From assembly GCA_014905825.1 (NCBI GenBank), contig JACGCN010000063.1, positions 62,001 to 126,000 on the forward strand: a stretch of 64,000 nt of DNA, written 5' to 3'. The notes below the pieces were generated by a model. The model ran no database searches and was not told the origin of the DNA. It worked only from the letters and a program-made list of their open reading frames with translations. This document shows, piece after piece, positions 32,223 to 45,600 of the stretch. Numbering within the stretch: position 1 is the stretch's first letter; every line of letters begins with the position of its first letter. Made by a program: the position numbers and the translations under genes. The DNA is from Lyophyllum atratum (lineage: Eukaryota; Basidiomycota; Agaricomycetes; Agaricales; Lyophyllaceae).

Positions 32223-35200
32223 ATGTCTGTCCCACCTGTAGCCGTTCTGTAAGAGCCTTCGCGCCTCGTAGCTCCTTTCCACAGTTCTTTGACCATTGTT
32301 TACAGCACCAAGAAGATTAGGGTCACAGGTGAGCAAGCCGTGCTGACTATTATAGTCAGGAAGTGGTAGCTCGCTGCAATCGCTAATCTTCATCCGCAGT
32401 TGTCGCAGCAGACGGCCTCTCTAAGCGAGATGTCTTCCGACTTCCGGACCCGTTCGCAGTCATCACCGTCGACGCTGAACAGACGCACACTACGAGCGTT
32501 ATCAAGAAGACGTTGAATCCTTATTGGAACGAGAGCTTTGATATGTGAGCTTTGATATGTGCTCTTACTCCATGCTCAGCATCTGACAAGTCTCCAGAAC
32601 CGTTAAGGAATCGTCTGTAGTTGCAGTGCAGATATTCGACCAGCGTAAATTCAAGAGAAGGGATCAGGGTTTTCTGGGTGTTGTCAATGTGCGAGTCAGC
32701 GATGTACTGGACCTGGAGCTTGACGGGCATGGTGCGTTCACATACGTTTATCATTTTGTGCAGTCAGCTTATATCTCGCAGAAATGCTCACATTAGATCT
32801 CAAGAAGTCAAACGATAACCTCGTTGTACATGGGAAGCTTATCATGTATTTGTCGACCAATGTCGCGCAGCCTATCTCCAATCCAGGGCCGTCCCAGGTC
32901 AACGGGTTGACGAGCGCTCTTGCAGACATGGGACTCAATCAATCGCCTGCCGCCAGTACCTCGAATTTGGCGCTCCAGCCTGGCTCCAGCACCGCTCTTT
33001 CTCGCACTCCGAGTTCCCACGCCACAGGGACTGAGAACACGAGTCCAGTCATGCCTTCTTCGAATGGACCTTCAGCTGCCACAACCGATTTAGAACAAAC
33101 AACTTCATCCCGACCAACGAGCACGACTTCGCCTTCTATTTCTTCAACCGCCCCAGCCGGTGCGCCCCCCGCTGGTGCGCCCCCGCCCGGTACACCCAGT
33201 CAACCTGGTGGCACAACGTCTGCGGGAACTGCCGCGCAGAACGCCCAGATGCGTAATTTCAATCCGAACGTGGATCAGTATGGTCCTTTGCCGCCTGGTT
33301 GGGAACGGCGGATCGATCCCTTGGCACGAACGTACTATGTCGATCACAACACACGTACTACCACCTGGAATAGGCCTTCCGCGAGCGCAGCCGTAAACAA
33401 TAATACCCAGGACAGCGAAACCAACGCTGCTCGCGATCAACACTCTCGTCGTATCTTGCCAGATGACCTTCTCGAAGCTAACAACCCTACCTATCGAGCA
33501 TCATCCACTCCAGGACCCGCAGCGCCTCAACAACCCGCGGCTGCCGCTTCTACTCCTGCTGCAATCTCGTCTGGCAACACGACAGCTGGGACAGGCAGTC
33601 TCCCTAATGGGTGGGAGGAGCGCTATACCCCTGAAGGTCGTCCTTATTATGTCGATCATAACACACGCACAACGACCTGGGTGGATCCTCGAAGGCAGAC
33701 CATTATCCGCGTGATGGGACCCAGTGGCGCAGGTTCAAATCTCCAGCCACAGACCATCTCACAACTTGGTCCTTTGCCGTCAGGGTGGGAAATGCGGCTC
33801 ACCTCGACTGCTCGCGTGTACTTTGTCGATCACAACACAAAGACAACAACATGGGACGACCCTCGACTACCGTCAACACTCGATGCTAATGTGCCGCAGT
33901 ACAAACGCGACTTCAGGAGGAAGCTTATTTACTTCAGAAGTCAGCCCGCCATGCGTGCACAACCTGGGAACTGCCAGATCAAGATCAGGAGAAACCATAT
34001 CTTCGAGGACAGTTATGCTGAGATCATGAGGCAAACACCAAACGATTTAAAGAAACGTTTGATGATCAAATTCGACGGTGAGGATGGTTTGGATTATGGT
34101 GGCTTGTCAAGGTACGTCGATTCGCGTGCTGTCGCACAAAAGCCTCTGTTAACGCAATGGTTGTAGAGAATTCTTCTTCCTCCTTTCGCATGAGATGTTC
34201 AACCCCTTCTATTGCCTTTTCGAGTACTCGGCTCACGACAACTACACCCTCCAAATCAACCCTGCCTCTGGTGTTAATCCGGAGCATTTGAACTACTTCA
34301 AATTTATCGGGCGATGCCTTGGCTTAGGCATCTTCCACCGCCGGTTCCTAGACGCCTATTTCATTGTCAGCTTCTACAAGATGATACTGAAGAAGAAAGT
34401 TACCCTGTCAGACTTGGAGAGTGTCGATGCAGAGTTGCATCGTGGGATGACCTGGATGCTGTATGTCTTCTCCTTTTCTTGTGACGCTGCCATTCTCAAC
34501 TTTATGACAGTGAAAACGATATCACGGACGTCATTGACGAGACCTTCACGACTGTCGAGGAACGGTTTGGAGAGATGGTGACGATTGAGCTTAAAACAGG
34601 AGGCGCGGATGTCCCTGTCACCGAGGACAACAAGAAAGAATACGTGGAGCATGTCGTTGATTACCGGATCTCCAAGCGTGTCAAGGAGCAGTTTGAAGCC
34701 TTCATGTCAGGCTTTAGCGAACTCATTCCTCAAGACTTGATTACCGTCTTCGATGAGCGAGAGCTTGAGCTATTGATAGGCGGCATGTCAGAGATCGACG
34801 TGTATGTACTCCTCCCATCATCTCTCTATCATGAAACCTGATCCCTTGCACGTTCTAGTGATGACTGGACGAAGTTCACAGACTACCGTGGCTATGAGAT
34901 GAACGACGAGGTCATCCAATGGTTCTGGAAGTGCGTCCGCAGCTGGCCCCCGGAACGCAAATCCCGCCTGCTCCAATTCGCAACTGGCACGTCCCGTATC
35001 CCGGTCAATGGATTCAAGGATCTGCAGGGTTCCGATGGCCCGCGCCGCTTCACCATCGAAAAGTCGGGTGACCCATCACAGCTACCCAAGAGTCATACGT
35101 GTTTCAACAGGATCGATTTACCCCCGTACAAAGATTACGCAAGTCTAGAGCATAAGCTCACCCTCGCTGTGGAGTACGTCCTCTCTCTGTGTGATATACA

Positions 35201-35258
35201 TTGTTATGAGGTGCTAACGTCATCGATCAGGGAAACGGTCGGTTTCGGACAAGAATAA
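32223..35258 (+). CDS. RSP5: HECT-type E3 ubiquitin ligase RSP5 (NEDD4 family)
   Basis: Exons 32223-32248, 32305-32327, 32400-32544, 32598-32731, 32782-34111, 34167-34460, 34511-34801, 34859-35173 and 35231-35258 give 861 residues. An N-terminal C2 domain ([29 protein letters not shown]) binds membranes. Three WW domains follow at about 277-308, 382-412 and 439-470, each with PPGWERR/PNGWEER/PSGWEMR and VDHNT..TTW, which bind PY motifs. The HECT domain fills the rest; catalytic Cys is C829 in [14 protein letters not shown]. Rsp5 ubiquitinates transporters and many other proteins. Complete and of usual length. Confidence 0.97.
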
Positions 35259-35698
35259 ACGCCTAGAACGTTCGTGCACAAGATGCACCCCACCTACACT
35301 CTGCTGTTGTAATTGTGTCGTCTTGTCTCTTAAGATTATTACCGTTACCTATCGTATGCCATCATTTTACCCTTGCGCCGTACCCCCCCTTTATACTCCT
35401 TTTTCATGACCCGCCTACGGCACGAACGTAGATCTTCCTTATATATGTTGTATATGTCTGGCGGACTATTATCACGAATATCAAAGTGTTGGAATTTCAC
35501 TTCCCCAAGTCTTCTTGCAGCGTTCGTGCCTCTACTCGTATAATAAGCTATTCAAATATAAATATGGCTAAGATAATGGAACGATAGCTAAGACAGTGCA
35601 GCGAGTAGTGGTGGTGGGGACAAGCAAGGGAAAAGGTCACGGGCTTTGGCATAATGGATCCACAGCAAAATGTCAAGCAGATATCGAGGATACCATTG
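35259..35698. other. Convergent 3' spacer
   Basis: Between the stops of RSP5 and ABD1. AT-rich in the middle; no gene seen. Confidence 0.4.
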
Positions 35699-37704
35699 TC
35701 ATCGTTTCTCCAGCGCAAACGCAATATATATATCTGAGATAGGTTTGGTTAGGAGATTAGAGAAGATAAGAGAGGGTGGGTACGAACTAGCAGCCTCCCA
35801 TTGATCTTCATCCATCGAACTTTCCCCATTTGCATCGACAACCTTCATGCGCACCATGAGCTGCCCAAACTCCGGATGTTCTTGGTGTTCTTCAAACACT
35901 TGATGGAATTCTTCCTTATAAACCGGATATAGATCATATTCCGCAGCCAGACTGGGTAAGATGTTGTATGTAAGTTGAAGAAGGTATGATACAACGAGAT
36001 GGTGCGCACTGAACAAAGTTGTCCCATTGAACGACATACTCCGGAACATCGTCAACAGCGTCCCGCAAGAAGAACCAATATTTGTGTCCAAATGTCGGTT
36101 TCTCATCGCGCTCCTCAAATCTGATCTTGTACACTGAGTTTCCGAAAGATAGTTCCGTGGTATCAGGGGGCAGCGCGTCGAGATGTTCCCTGAGAAGCAT
36201 CTAGGCTGAGTTTCAAGGAGTAAACAAGACTGAAAGCCAAACTCACAACAGGAAATCAGCATTCGGCACCGTGCCTATGAAAACGCCTCCTCTTCGCAGA
36301 TACCGCGAAACGTTGTCCAGCATGCATCGCGTCTTCTGCTCTGTCTCAAAAGCGTAATGCATACAGAACTGCATGGACACGACGTCGAAGGGTTCCCCAG
36401 TCAAGTGGCTGTCGTCATCGTAATCATAGGATGGATCCGTTCCCAGCAGATCGGGAGGAAGCGCATGGGTCAATGGCTCGGTGTAACAGTCTAGGGCAGC
36501 AAATGTCGCAGCAAATCTCGGACCGCGGAGGGACTCCCATCTCGAACGTGCCTGATCGACGGAGACTGCAGCGATATCTAGAAACGTGGCCGTCAGTTTC
36601 AACCCAGTCCTAGCAAAGGGAGATGGGATGTACCGAGACCCACGAGCTCCTTGACCCGTGCTTTGGCCCACTTGGTCATATCACCTCCTTTGCCGCACCC
36701 CATGTCTAGCACTTTGCCGGAACCCGTATTTCGTGGACCGCCTCTGTATCCATGATTGCCATTCGCAGCTCTCGACTTCGACGCGGCCAATACCGGGTGA
36801 GCAAACCGGGTGATCAAGACAGACTTCACCCAGTTGTTGAAGTTCTTGAGGCCAATAATGGGTGACTCGAGGCGTTGAACCACACCCACGTCTGGCCGGG
36901 AGTTGTCTAAGAAGGCATTAGTCTACGCCGACAATGATATGAAGAAAAGAACATACAATGCTCGACAACGACACCGACGTCCCCAGCCAACTTCTTCGCT
37001 GGCGGCTGATCAGGATGGTCCGGGGGCTCCTCACTCCTCTTCCTCTTCTTCGCCTGCGATATTTGTGTAGATCCACGGCCGCGGTATGAATAGCTTCTAT
37101 ATATTTCCAACTCTGCAGGCGAGAGAGGAATCATGACGGAGGTGGGTGGGGTTATCCGCACTCGTGGATTGTAGGGTATGGCCGGCTGCGTGGACGGTTG
37201 AGGAGGAGGAGGCGGCGGCGGCATGGAAGGATTAGTATGTAAGGGACGTGTTGTTATGCTGGGCTGGGTGGAAAAAGACAAGGACACGGATGAGGATGAT
37301 GATGATGGACGTGAACGCGAAACTGGTGATTCACGTTCGCGGGTGGGCGAGGGGCTTGAAGAGAAGAAACTCTTGCTATTCCTAGAAGTAGACATGTTCT
37401 CAAGAGTGGCAGATCGTGTCAGGGGCTGAGAAGCACCGAGCTTGTCGTCGTTGGAATGGTCGTGATCGCTGTGGAGGAGATGGGAGAGCGTCGATGATCT
37501 TAAAGGGGGTGGAGTACGGAGAGGTGGCTCATGCGTGACAGAATTAAGGAGAACTGAGAGATCCGTGGCTCTTCGTCCCCCGAGGGATGGGCTGGCCAAG
37601 GGTGAGGACAGGGTGCTGTTCGGTGATGGTAGTGGGAGCATCGGCGCTGTCTGCCCGATGGGCGAGTTGAGCACAGCATCCCGGACAGGATCAAACGCAG
37701 GCAT
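35699..37704 (-). CDS. ABD1: mRNA cap guanine-N7 methyltransferase (ABD1)
   Basis: Exons 37704-36957, 36906-36634, 36577-36247, 36189-36010, 35951-35788 and 35733-35699 give 576 residues. The first 235 residues are disordered (Ser/Pro-rich, a run of nine prolines, a KKRKRSEEP nuclear signal). The enzyme starts at HYNSRPDVG; SPIIGLKNFNNWVKSVLI is the cap-binding stretch and VLDMGCGKGGD (315-325) is the SAM motif. FDVVSMQFCMHYAFET and GGVFIGTVPNAD are further hallmarks. It methylates the 5' cap of nascent mRNA in the nucleus. Confidence 0.95.
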
Positions 37705-37831
37705 AGTGCCGGATAGCGAGCAGCACTCTAATTATTTCAATGGACAGCGGCAAGACGTTCGAGCTCGTCGCCACTCTCGACGATGATGATAAAAGAGTTC
37801 AAAATTTGTAGAATACACATCACGTAAGCAA

Positions 37832-40800
37832 CTACATCTTTGACCTTGCCTTCAACCACCCCGCCAAGTCATCAGTCGAACGCTATGGGTCTCGTCAGCG
37901 TCGGCCGGCGCTCGCTGCTGCGATCACTTACCTCAATGTATGCAGCCTTCGCGCGTATCCCATCCAGCACTTGAGCCAGGCCCTGATCATATTTAGAGGT
38001 GTCCTTGTCCTAGATTTGGTGTTCCATGTGTTAGATCAGAACAGTCACACACTGCGTGCATACCTTGAAGAACTCGACGACATCTTGATAATCTTTTTCG
38101 GTGGACAAGAAGCCCATGGATATCTGATCTAGTGTCAGAGAGTAACAATGCTACAAAGGAAGCCTCATACCTCGATCAGCGACTTGAGGGAGAAGTTTCC
38201 TTCGAAACGTTTGTACAGCTTGATTGAAAGTCAGGAAAATGCGTCGCCTGTTGTTGTTCTCCTCGAACTCACCGTGTCGTACTCGTCCTTCAAGTATTGT
38301 ACCAATGGCCGTCTCGCCTTACGGTTGGCTGAAAGACCCCTGAAGAAGTACATGACATCCTGATCTCTGGCCTTCGTAGAGATAAATTTGAATGTCTCAT
38401 TCAGCAACTCAGGATCCTGTGTCGAGCCCATCGCCAGACTATATGCAAATTAAGATGTTCGTCCATGAAGATCAAACCAAGGCAGACATACATGGCAGCG
38501 ATCCTTTCGGTGGGTGTCTTGGGTTTATCATGCAGTCGAACGACGGTATCGTATTCGGCTCGTCCCCCATGCTTCACAGCCTAGATACGTACAAGAGAAT
38601 CAATAATTGGCTGAGAAGACCCGTTATAAAACGCACCGTAGAGAATATCACACGCTGCAGGTCAGCTGGAATCGTTGAATCATCGCCGGTCTTCATGAAA
38701 TGGGCGAAGCGGCCCTGCAATTCCTTGACAACCCTGCAGAAAACATAACAAGAATCAGGTTTAAGAACACAAAAAGAACATGATATATCAAAATTCATGA
38801 CATGAAAAAGTTGTGTCATTCCAACAGGTAAAGACGCTGGTAAACGTACCCTTCATCACCTGCAACAGCAGCTTGTGAGACCACAAGAGTACGCAGTAAC
38901 GATTTGTCTGTAGAGTCCGTAGCCGAGTATTCATAACCGAGTTTGTTCACCAAAGGAACGGCGAGGGTCTGGTCGTGGGGAGAACAAGAATAGTCAGATC
39001 AGTTCTTTCCTTTGTCTTTTTACATGGACATGACAACCCCGGACGTACCCTTCGGAAGGCATTCAACTGATCCACAATCTGCGGATGCTCCCACCAAATC
39101 GAGGCCAAGTCTGAGAGGCTCCCCAAGATTCCAGACCAGACGAGATCTGTACAAAGGCGAGGTCAGCGGAGGAACAAGTGATGAATTGCACGGAAGCATG
39201 GTCAGAACGCAGAACGTCGCAGCAGAACATGCCGGAGCCAGGAAAACGATGTAGAGAACAGACTTACATTCCTTCTCGTGCTTTAGGGTGTCCAAAAGAG
39301 TTAAAGAACTGCTTAGTTTCGCTAGTCCAGCCTTGGACAACGCCATCGCATCATGTACGAGCCCAATGCGATCGTTTAGGGCGATGATGCTATCATCTTT
39401 TGCGGCTTCCTTTGCGATCTCCAGGAGCCTTTCGGGCGTGTAAAGGACTCGGTCTGAAAAAAAGGATATGATTCAGCCGAAAAATTAGGACGAGGAGGGA
39501 ATGGCTTACAAACGCCAACTGTTCCAGCATTCAACTTGAACGGCTTGCTGGTATCGAGCTCGAAAGTCTTTTCACGTTCCTCTAGGAGCGCCCTTTTATC
39601 AACGACCGCCTTGCCATCCTTATCTACTGTGAGAATGCTCAAAGGCACGTTCCTAATGGAATCGTTGAGTTAGAATGGATGGTGCTCCTATACCAGGGTA
39701 CAAACGAATCCCTACCAGATAGTTTCATTGTCCTTGGGCTCTGCGGGACCAGTTTCTAGGAACCTATCCTGACGAACTTTGATTCCAGTTGGAGTTTCGG
39801 TGACCGTTAATACCGGGAAGCCGATCTAAATCAAGTTGAATCACTCCGTTTTGTCATCTAACCATTTGACAGCCTCCGACATACTTTGGAAATCCAATTA
39901 TCCATAAGGCGGATAACATCAACACCTTAGGGCAAGTATAACATGAGCGGGTTGGCAGACTCGGAATCATGTCATGGCAGACAAACCTGTAGCAGTGCCG
40001 ATGCCCTCCCACAAGTCATTAGTGACGCTGTTGGCATACAGTTTTTTCTTCAGATAAAGGGAAACGCCCTTCAAGAAAAGGTCTTCGCCGACATAGTTGG
40101 AAAGCATGCGCAGGACTATGTTATAAGTTCAATTAGCGACTCCACCACTAAGATGGTGATAACATACCTGACGCAGCCTTAGAGTAAGAGAGGCTGTCAA
40201 AAATCTTGACGAGTCTTAGAATGTGCTCCATAAAGACCGTTAAGACGCGAAAGATACCTGATTAATATGGTTCGCATCTGGGCATTCCACCTCGATAGGG
40301 TGGGAAGACGGTTTTGAATCGAGACTGAGAGCTCTGTTGAGGTGATCTAATATGAATTCCGAATCGACCTTCCACTCCGGGAACACTCTGATAAGGGTGT
40401 CAGGCTCCAATTCAGGAGATTTCTAAGACTCGTACTTGTCTAAGGATAGGTTGATGTCAGCGAGTATAGTACGACAAGAGCTTGAAGTCCATACCTGCAA
40501 TAATAACTTCACCCATCTGTAAAAGGGATATCAAGATGCCGTCTCCAAGTCAAAGGTGTGCAGAAACAAACCAGGGTAGCAAATCCTATATCAACCAGCG
40601 TAAGTCTTGGGCTCCGAAGAGAGGATAGATGCACACCTTCGTTGAGATAAAGATAATTCCACCATTCCATCGTTGTGATATTACCGAACCTGCATAGGCG
40701 ATTATCAAAAACGCGTGAAATGGGTGACATGTGAGAGCACATACCACATGTGCGCCACTTCATGGCTCTGAGTCGTAGCAACCCACTTCTTTGCTTGTAT

Positions 40801-42414
40801 ATCTGCTTTCTTCGGGTCAAGCAAGAAGGCATTGGTTCTGCCGGTAATCAGACCCCAATTCTCCATGGCACCTAACTGTTTTAAGTAAATATAATGCATT
40901 ATAAGAAAGATCAAATTACCCGCATCAAAGTCAGTGGCCTAGCGATTAGGAGTCAATAAAAATCAAATCGACAAGTTGAAGATATTTACCACTAAGGTAT
41001 CCAGCTTGGGCAACGGATATTCGACATCGAACACTTTCTCGTATAAAGGAAGCACCGCAGCCTTGACGTCCAGCGCAAACTGGGCTTGATGGATGAGATC
41101 AGCGGTCGCTGCAAGCAAAGTGAGAACACATATATATGTGAAAAGTAAGGAAACTTCATACCATAGATACGGAGTGGAAGGGTTTTCCCGCTCAGAGGCA
41201 TGTCAACCGACTTCTCTAGGTATTTAAAGTCTCCATTAGCAAATGCCACGATGTAGGTCGACATAGGGGGAGTCGTCTGGAACGGGGTGATCTTCCAGGT
41301 GTCATCCAAGGATGAGAAGAGTTTGGCAAGATCTGGATGTTCGTTGGGCTTGGCGGCTGCCGGTGAATAGACATCTTCTGAGATTGCCGGCATGTTGCTT
41401 AAGCTAACAGTATCGGCGCGTGAGATCATAGTGACACCAAATGTAGCCTTAAGCAGAGGTTCATCCCAGCACGGGAATGCGCGACGGGCTGCAGTAGGCT
41501 GTGTGAAGGATACAATTGGTGATGGTCAAGCCACACGGAAGCGATGCACTGACTTCGAACTGCGTCAATGCATACGCTTTCTCCTTCCCGTCGACCTCGT
41601 ACATCGACTTGTAGTAACCCATCATGCTTCCCGTGAGCTTGCCCGAGAATCCGATCTTCAATTCCGCCTTAGATCCAGCCGGAAGGGCCGTAGGGATATT
41701 GTAGGTAACACGCTCTGCGACAGAATCAAAGGATGCATTAGATTGCTCTTGCTCGATTTTCAATGCATCGGAATAGATCGACCTGTGTCCGGTGAGATGA
41801 AAGATACGAACAACGAATTTAGGACTCGGAGAAGAGAAATGACGCAGCAATATACGTACGCTTTCCCGAGCTCGAGGTCTGCAGTGTTGAGGACGATGGA
41901 TGTCGTGTCCTGTTGGACATCCAAGCTGATCTAGTCGTAAAAGACAGGCCAAGGGCAATGTAGTGTCCAACACACACCTGATCTTGACAAAACCACCGAA
42001 CTCAAGCTTTTCCAGGTCGGTTTTGATGGTGACGTCGTAATGGATTGGCTTAACATTGGTCGGGAGACGATACTCGCTGTCTTTCTTGCCAGCCGGAAGG
42101 GTGTTAGACATTTCGGGGAGAGTTGAGCAGTGGCGGGTGTGCGATATGGATGAAGCTGCAGTGAGTAAAGACCGATGAGAAGTCTTATATCGGATGATGT
42201 TCCGTGTCACTGGCTCCTGTTGTAAGGTGACCTTGTGGTGCCATCGCTTTTGGCCCGTAGTTGAAGCCGAAGCATGTCTATAACAGGCTGAGGCATGTGC
42301 AGCGAATTCAGGACGAGCTATTATGCGCGAAGCGACGCGTAAACTACCTTGGACGAGCCCGCTCGTCCATTGTCGCGTCAGTGCTCGCTGGCGCACTGTT
42401 GACGTTGAGAGCAT
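37832..42414 (-). CDS. M1-family zinc aminopeptidase (APE2/AAP1, puromycin-sensitive type)
   Basis: About 27 exons can be followed without loss of frame. The motifs are complete: substrate-binding GAMEN (near 40865), zinc site HEVAHMWFGN (near 40760) followed by WNYLYLNEG, and a C-terminal helical domain ending DDLAGWLKARSKM. Two starts are possible: the ATG at 42414 opens an Arg/Ser-rich, acid-poor stretch of about 100 residues like a mitochondrial presequence, and the ATG at 42111 starts MSNTLPAGKKDSEYRLP like the cytosolic enzymes. Exon 11 is only 4 nt (40436-40439). The enzyme removes N-terminal residues from peptides. Confidence 0.93.
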
Positions 42415-42622
42415 CAATTTTTGTGGGTCAGGGTCAGCTCAACTGACAATTCCGTCAAATTATGATCCGCGTCAAACGCAATTACATATGGTAGCTAGAG
42501 CCAGTACATGTAGCAGGCGATAGAAAACACAGTGCTTAATTTACACTTGGGAGTCCGGCTATTACAGAAAGAAGCAGACAGCATCTAGAGAAATCCGGGG
42601 CAGCAGCAGAAAGGCAGTCATA

Positions 42623-45600
42623 TCACAGCATCAACCTCGCATCTGAGATAATTGGGGGAAGAGGCAAGCTGAAGAGAGTGTTAGAGAATTTCCTGGAGAG
42701 ACTGTTACGGTTGTGTTCCTGAATTGTTCCTGCAAGGAGACCAGATAGTTCTTCTCCGACCTTGGAAGCGTCCTCGAGTCCGTCGATAATCTTGCGGTGA
42801 TGGGTTGCGTATTCTGACTCCAGACTGACAAATTTCTGGTGGTGCCGGATGCTGGAGGTATTTCCTACGCGTCAAGTCCATGTTTTATGATATCTTGTAG
42901 ACGCACCTCTCGTCAAGAATAGCTTCCAGATCATAAGCGGTCTCAAGAAGAATACTCCTCTGCCCAGCTCGAAGATCCTTGCTGACTTTATCGAAACGAT
43001 GAGACGTGTTTTGCACGACGATCTGCAACAGAAAGAGTTCAGAACCAGTTGTGAACAATATCCAAACTCTACCTGAGTTATCTCGCTTATGACCTAGTCG
43101 GAGCTGAGTTCAGCATCTCAAAGCTGAAGGGATTAGCTTACATCAATAATCCTAGGCATGGGATCCTTGTCCCGTCTTCTTTCCGGATATCCATCATATT
43201 CTCCCTTGTCACGTAAAGTTTGCTTTTCGTGACGCTTGGAATCAGAATATTTGTGGGAGTAGGAAGACCTGGTATCTTCGAGCGACACTTGGCGAATTGA
43301 TGATCAAGTAAAGAATAGTACAAAATTACATACCGTTCTTTGCCGGCTGGGGCGATGGCAGGTTGAAGTAGGGACGAATTGAGGCAGAGGGTGCGAACGA
43401 AACACGGGGGTGGTCCGGATTTGATAAAGGGGGACTCCAAACTGGTGACCTTCGTGGAGTTTGAGCTTTTATAGCATCCTGACCACTAAAATCTAGGACA
43501 TCCTTTATGGTAGGGCGTATCGCGTGTGACTTGCTTTTTGATATGGAGTGAGTGATCACTGGCTGGGGCGATGGTACAGGAGAATCTCGAGTAAGGTCAA
43601 TCATAACCTCGTCCTTCGCGGTTTCCATCTCGAAAGACATAGATTCAGATCCCGTCTGTGAACGAAGACTCCAAGTTAGGCGTGCTGGGATATTCCCGAG
43701 AATGATGGTGACCCACCTTCAAAGGCATCACGTAGTCCTCTATTATCCATTCCTCCACTACCTCCTCGGCGACGGGATCTGCGCTAGGGGACGAAGCACT
43801 GGGAAATGACGGCTCATCGTCAACCCTTTCGATAGGCGGGGGTTCTCGTGCTGGTAATTCTCCAGTCACAATGGTGCCACTGGCCGGGAGGGCTGCCAAC
43901 TTCTTGAGATCCAGGTCTTTCCACGGAGCGTCTCGAGGTTTCTTTTGCGGCGCCACTTTCGTTACCTGAGTGGTATTGTAATCAAGCTGTACTTCAGGCT
44001 TGGGTTGCGGAGGAAGAGCTTTCATGGCCGCTCCTTGAATCTTGTCCGGCTGTGGACTCTCCTGAGCAATTACAGGCGAGATGCCCGCAACTCGTGCCGA
44101 GCGACGCTGAGGCTCAGATGCGGCGTCGAGGGGTATCTTCTTGTTTTTGACAGTCGGCTAGGGGGTATGTGTCAACTAATTTCATGAGAACTGGTAAGTT
44201 TGGGAATCGCACCTTGCTCAACAGAGGTTCTTTCTTCGTTTCCGCCTTGGGTTTAACATGTCCTTTCTTCTGTGGCATTACAGGGCTAGCATCCAGAACA
44301 ATGACGTCTTTCATCTCGTTGGGCTGCCTCGCATCGGGCTTGGCTTTCTTCAGCGCCGCCTTGCCATTCTTATCCTTCATCGCTGATACTCGATTGCTCT
44401 GCTTCCCTTCGGATAAGTCTGAAACAGCGTCAGTTGAAGGGATCGGAAGTTCATCAAAATTAAAGTCCAGGATTGAAGAAGGCGCTGGAGATGAGGTGCG
44501 TCCTCTTTTTCCGTAACGCTTTCTTGGGGGCGGCCTTTCGGACTTCGCCTCGGGGCTTTTGCGACGTCGTTTGAGGGGCGAACGTTCTACGTCGAGATTG
44601 GCATCCTTGACAGCCTTCCTCTTGCTTGCAGCTGGCTTGGTGATTCCCTTGACAGAAGTAGGCACCAGAATTTGAGGCGGAACGGAGTTCGTAATGGTCG
44701 TTGTGATAGGGTGCAGGCTATTTGAGACAGGTACAGCATCGAGGTCAGCGGCATTATGGGCAGCGGTGTTCACAGGTTCCTCGAGTAGGATTTTGTCGGT
44801 CTCTGTTGTTAGGGCATCGGCTGCAGAGTTCGAGATGGCGTTAACGTGGACAACCCGTGTGTCGGCGGGGTCATGGGGAGCTGAGCTTTCCGACGGGGCA
44901 TGGTCACCATTGGGACGGGGTGGCTGCAGAGACTTGATTGAGGGCGATTTGAGATTGTCCATGTCGTCGTCGTCGTCAGATAATACGATTTTCTTGTTTT
45001 TCGTCTTGATTCTTCGTACAGTGGCAGGTTCAGGATCAGATTCCATAGTTACTTTAGCCTTAGAATGCAGCTTCTTGTCGCCAGATAACCTTGCTGAGCG
45101 GCGGGAAGGTTTGATTTCAGTGTCAGAGAGCTCTGACAATTCTTCGTCGGGTGTTCCGAATATAGAATCATAGTAAGGAGAAGATACGTCTGGCGTCGCA
45201 GCCTTTGTTGGCGTTTTCGAATTGTCAGGGGCTTCGCTGATCGGGAGGGTGGTTTGGGCCAGCACGCTTCCCGAGAGTAGCTGAACACTTGGAGACCTAC
45301 GAGGCACCAATGGGGAAGTCGGCAAAACCTGCCCAGAGTGTGATTGACAGTTACTAAAATCCCACACTGTAGGTGTCAGCAAGGAACAAGGACTTAGATG
45401 AGAAGGAATTACGACGTGCAAGATCCCGCACTTTTTCCTTATAATTAACACAGTGGCATCAGTCAAATCATAGACCAGAGAAAATAACCAGACCTGTGTG
45501 GAGAGGGGAACGATCTTGCGGGTTGAGACGTAATCCAATTCGAGGGATGTCTCGGCCGTTGAAAGCTTTCTTCCAGTTTGGTTCACACTCGTCTGGTACG

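Noticed and set aside
34066..34287. Minus-strand frame of 73 codons inside RSP5
   Set aside because: Shadow of the HECT coding exons and an intron.
37223..37429. Plus-strand frame opposite the proline and serine runs of ABD1
   Set aside because: Explained by the low-complexity N-terminus of ABD1 on the minus strand.
44694..45173. Plus-strand open frame of 159 codons
   Set aside because: Antisense to the Ser/Asp-rich disordered region of the axis-protein candidate; such low-complexity coding DNA often leaves the other strand open.
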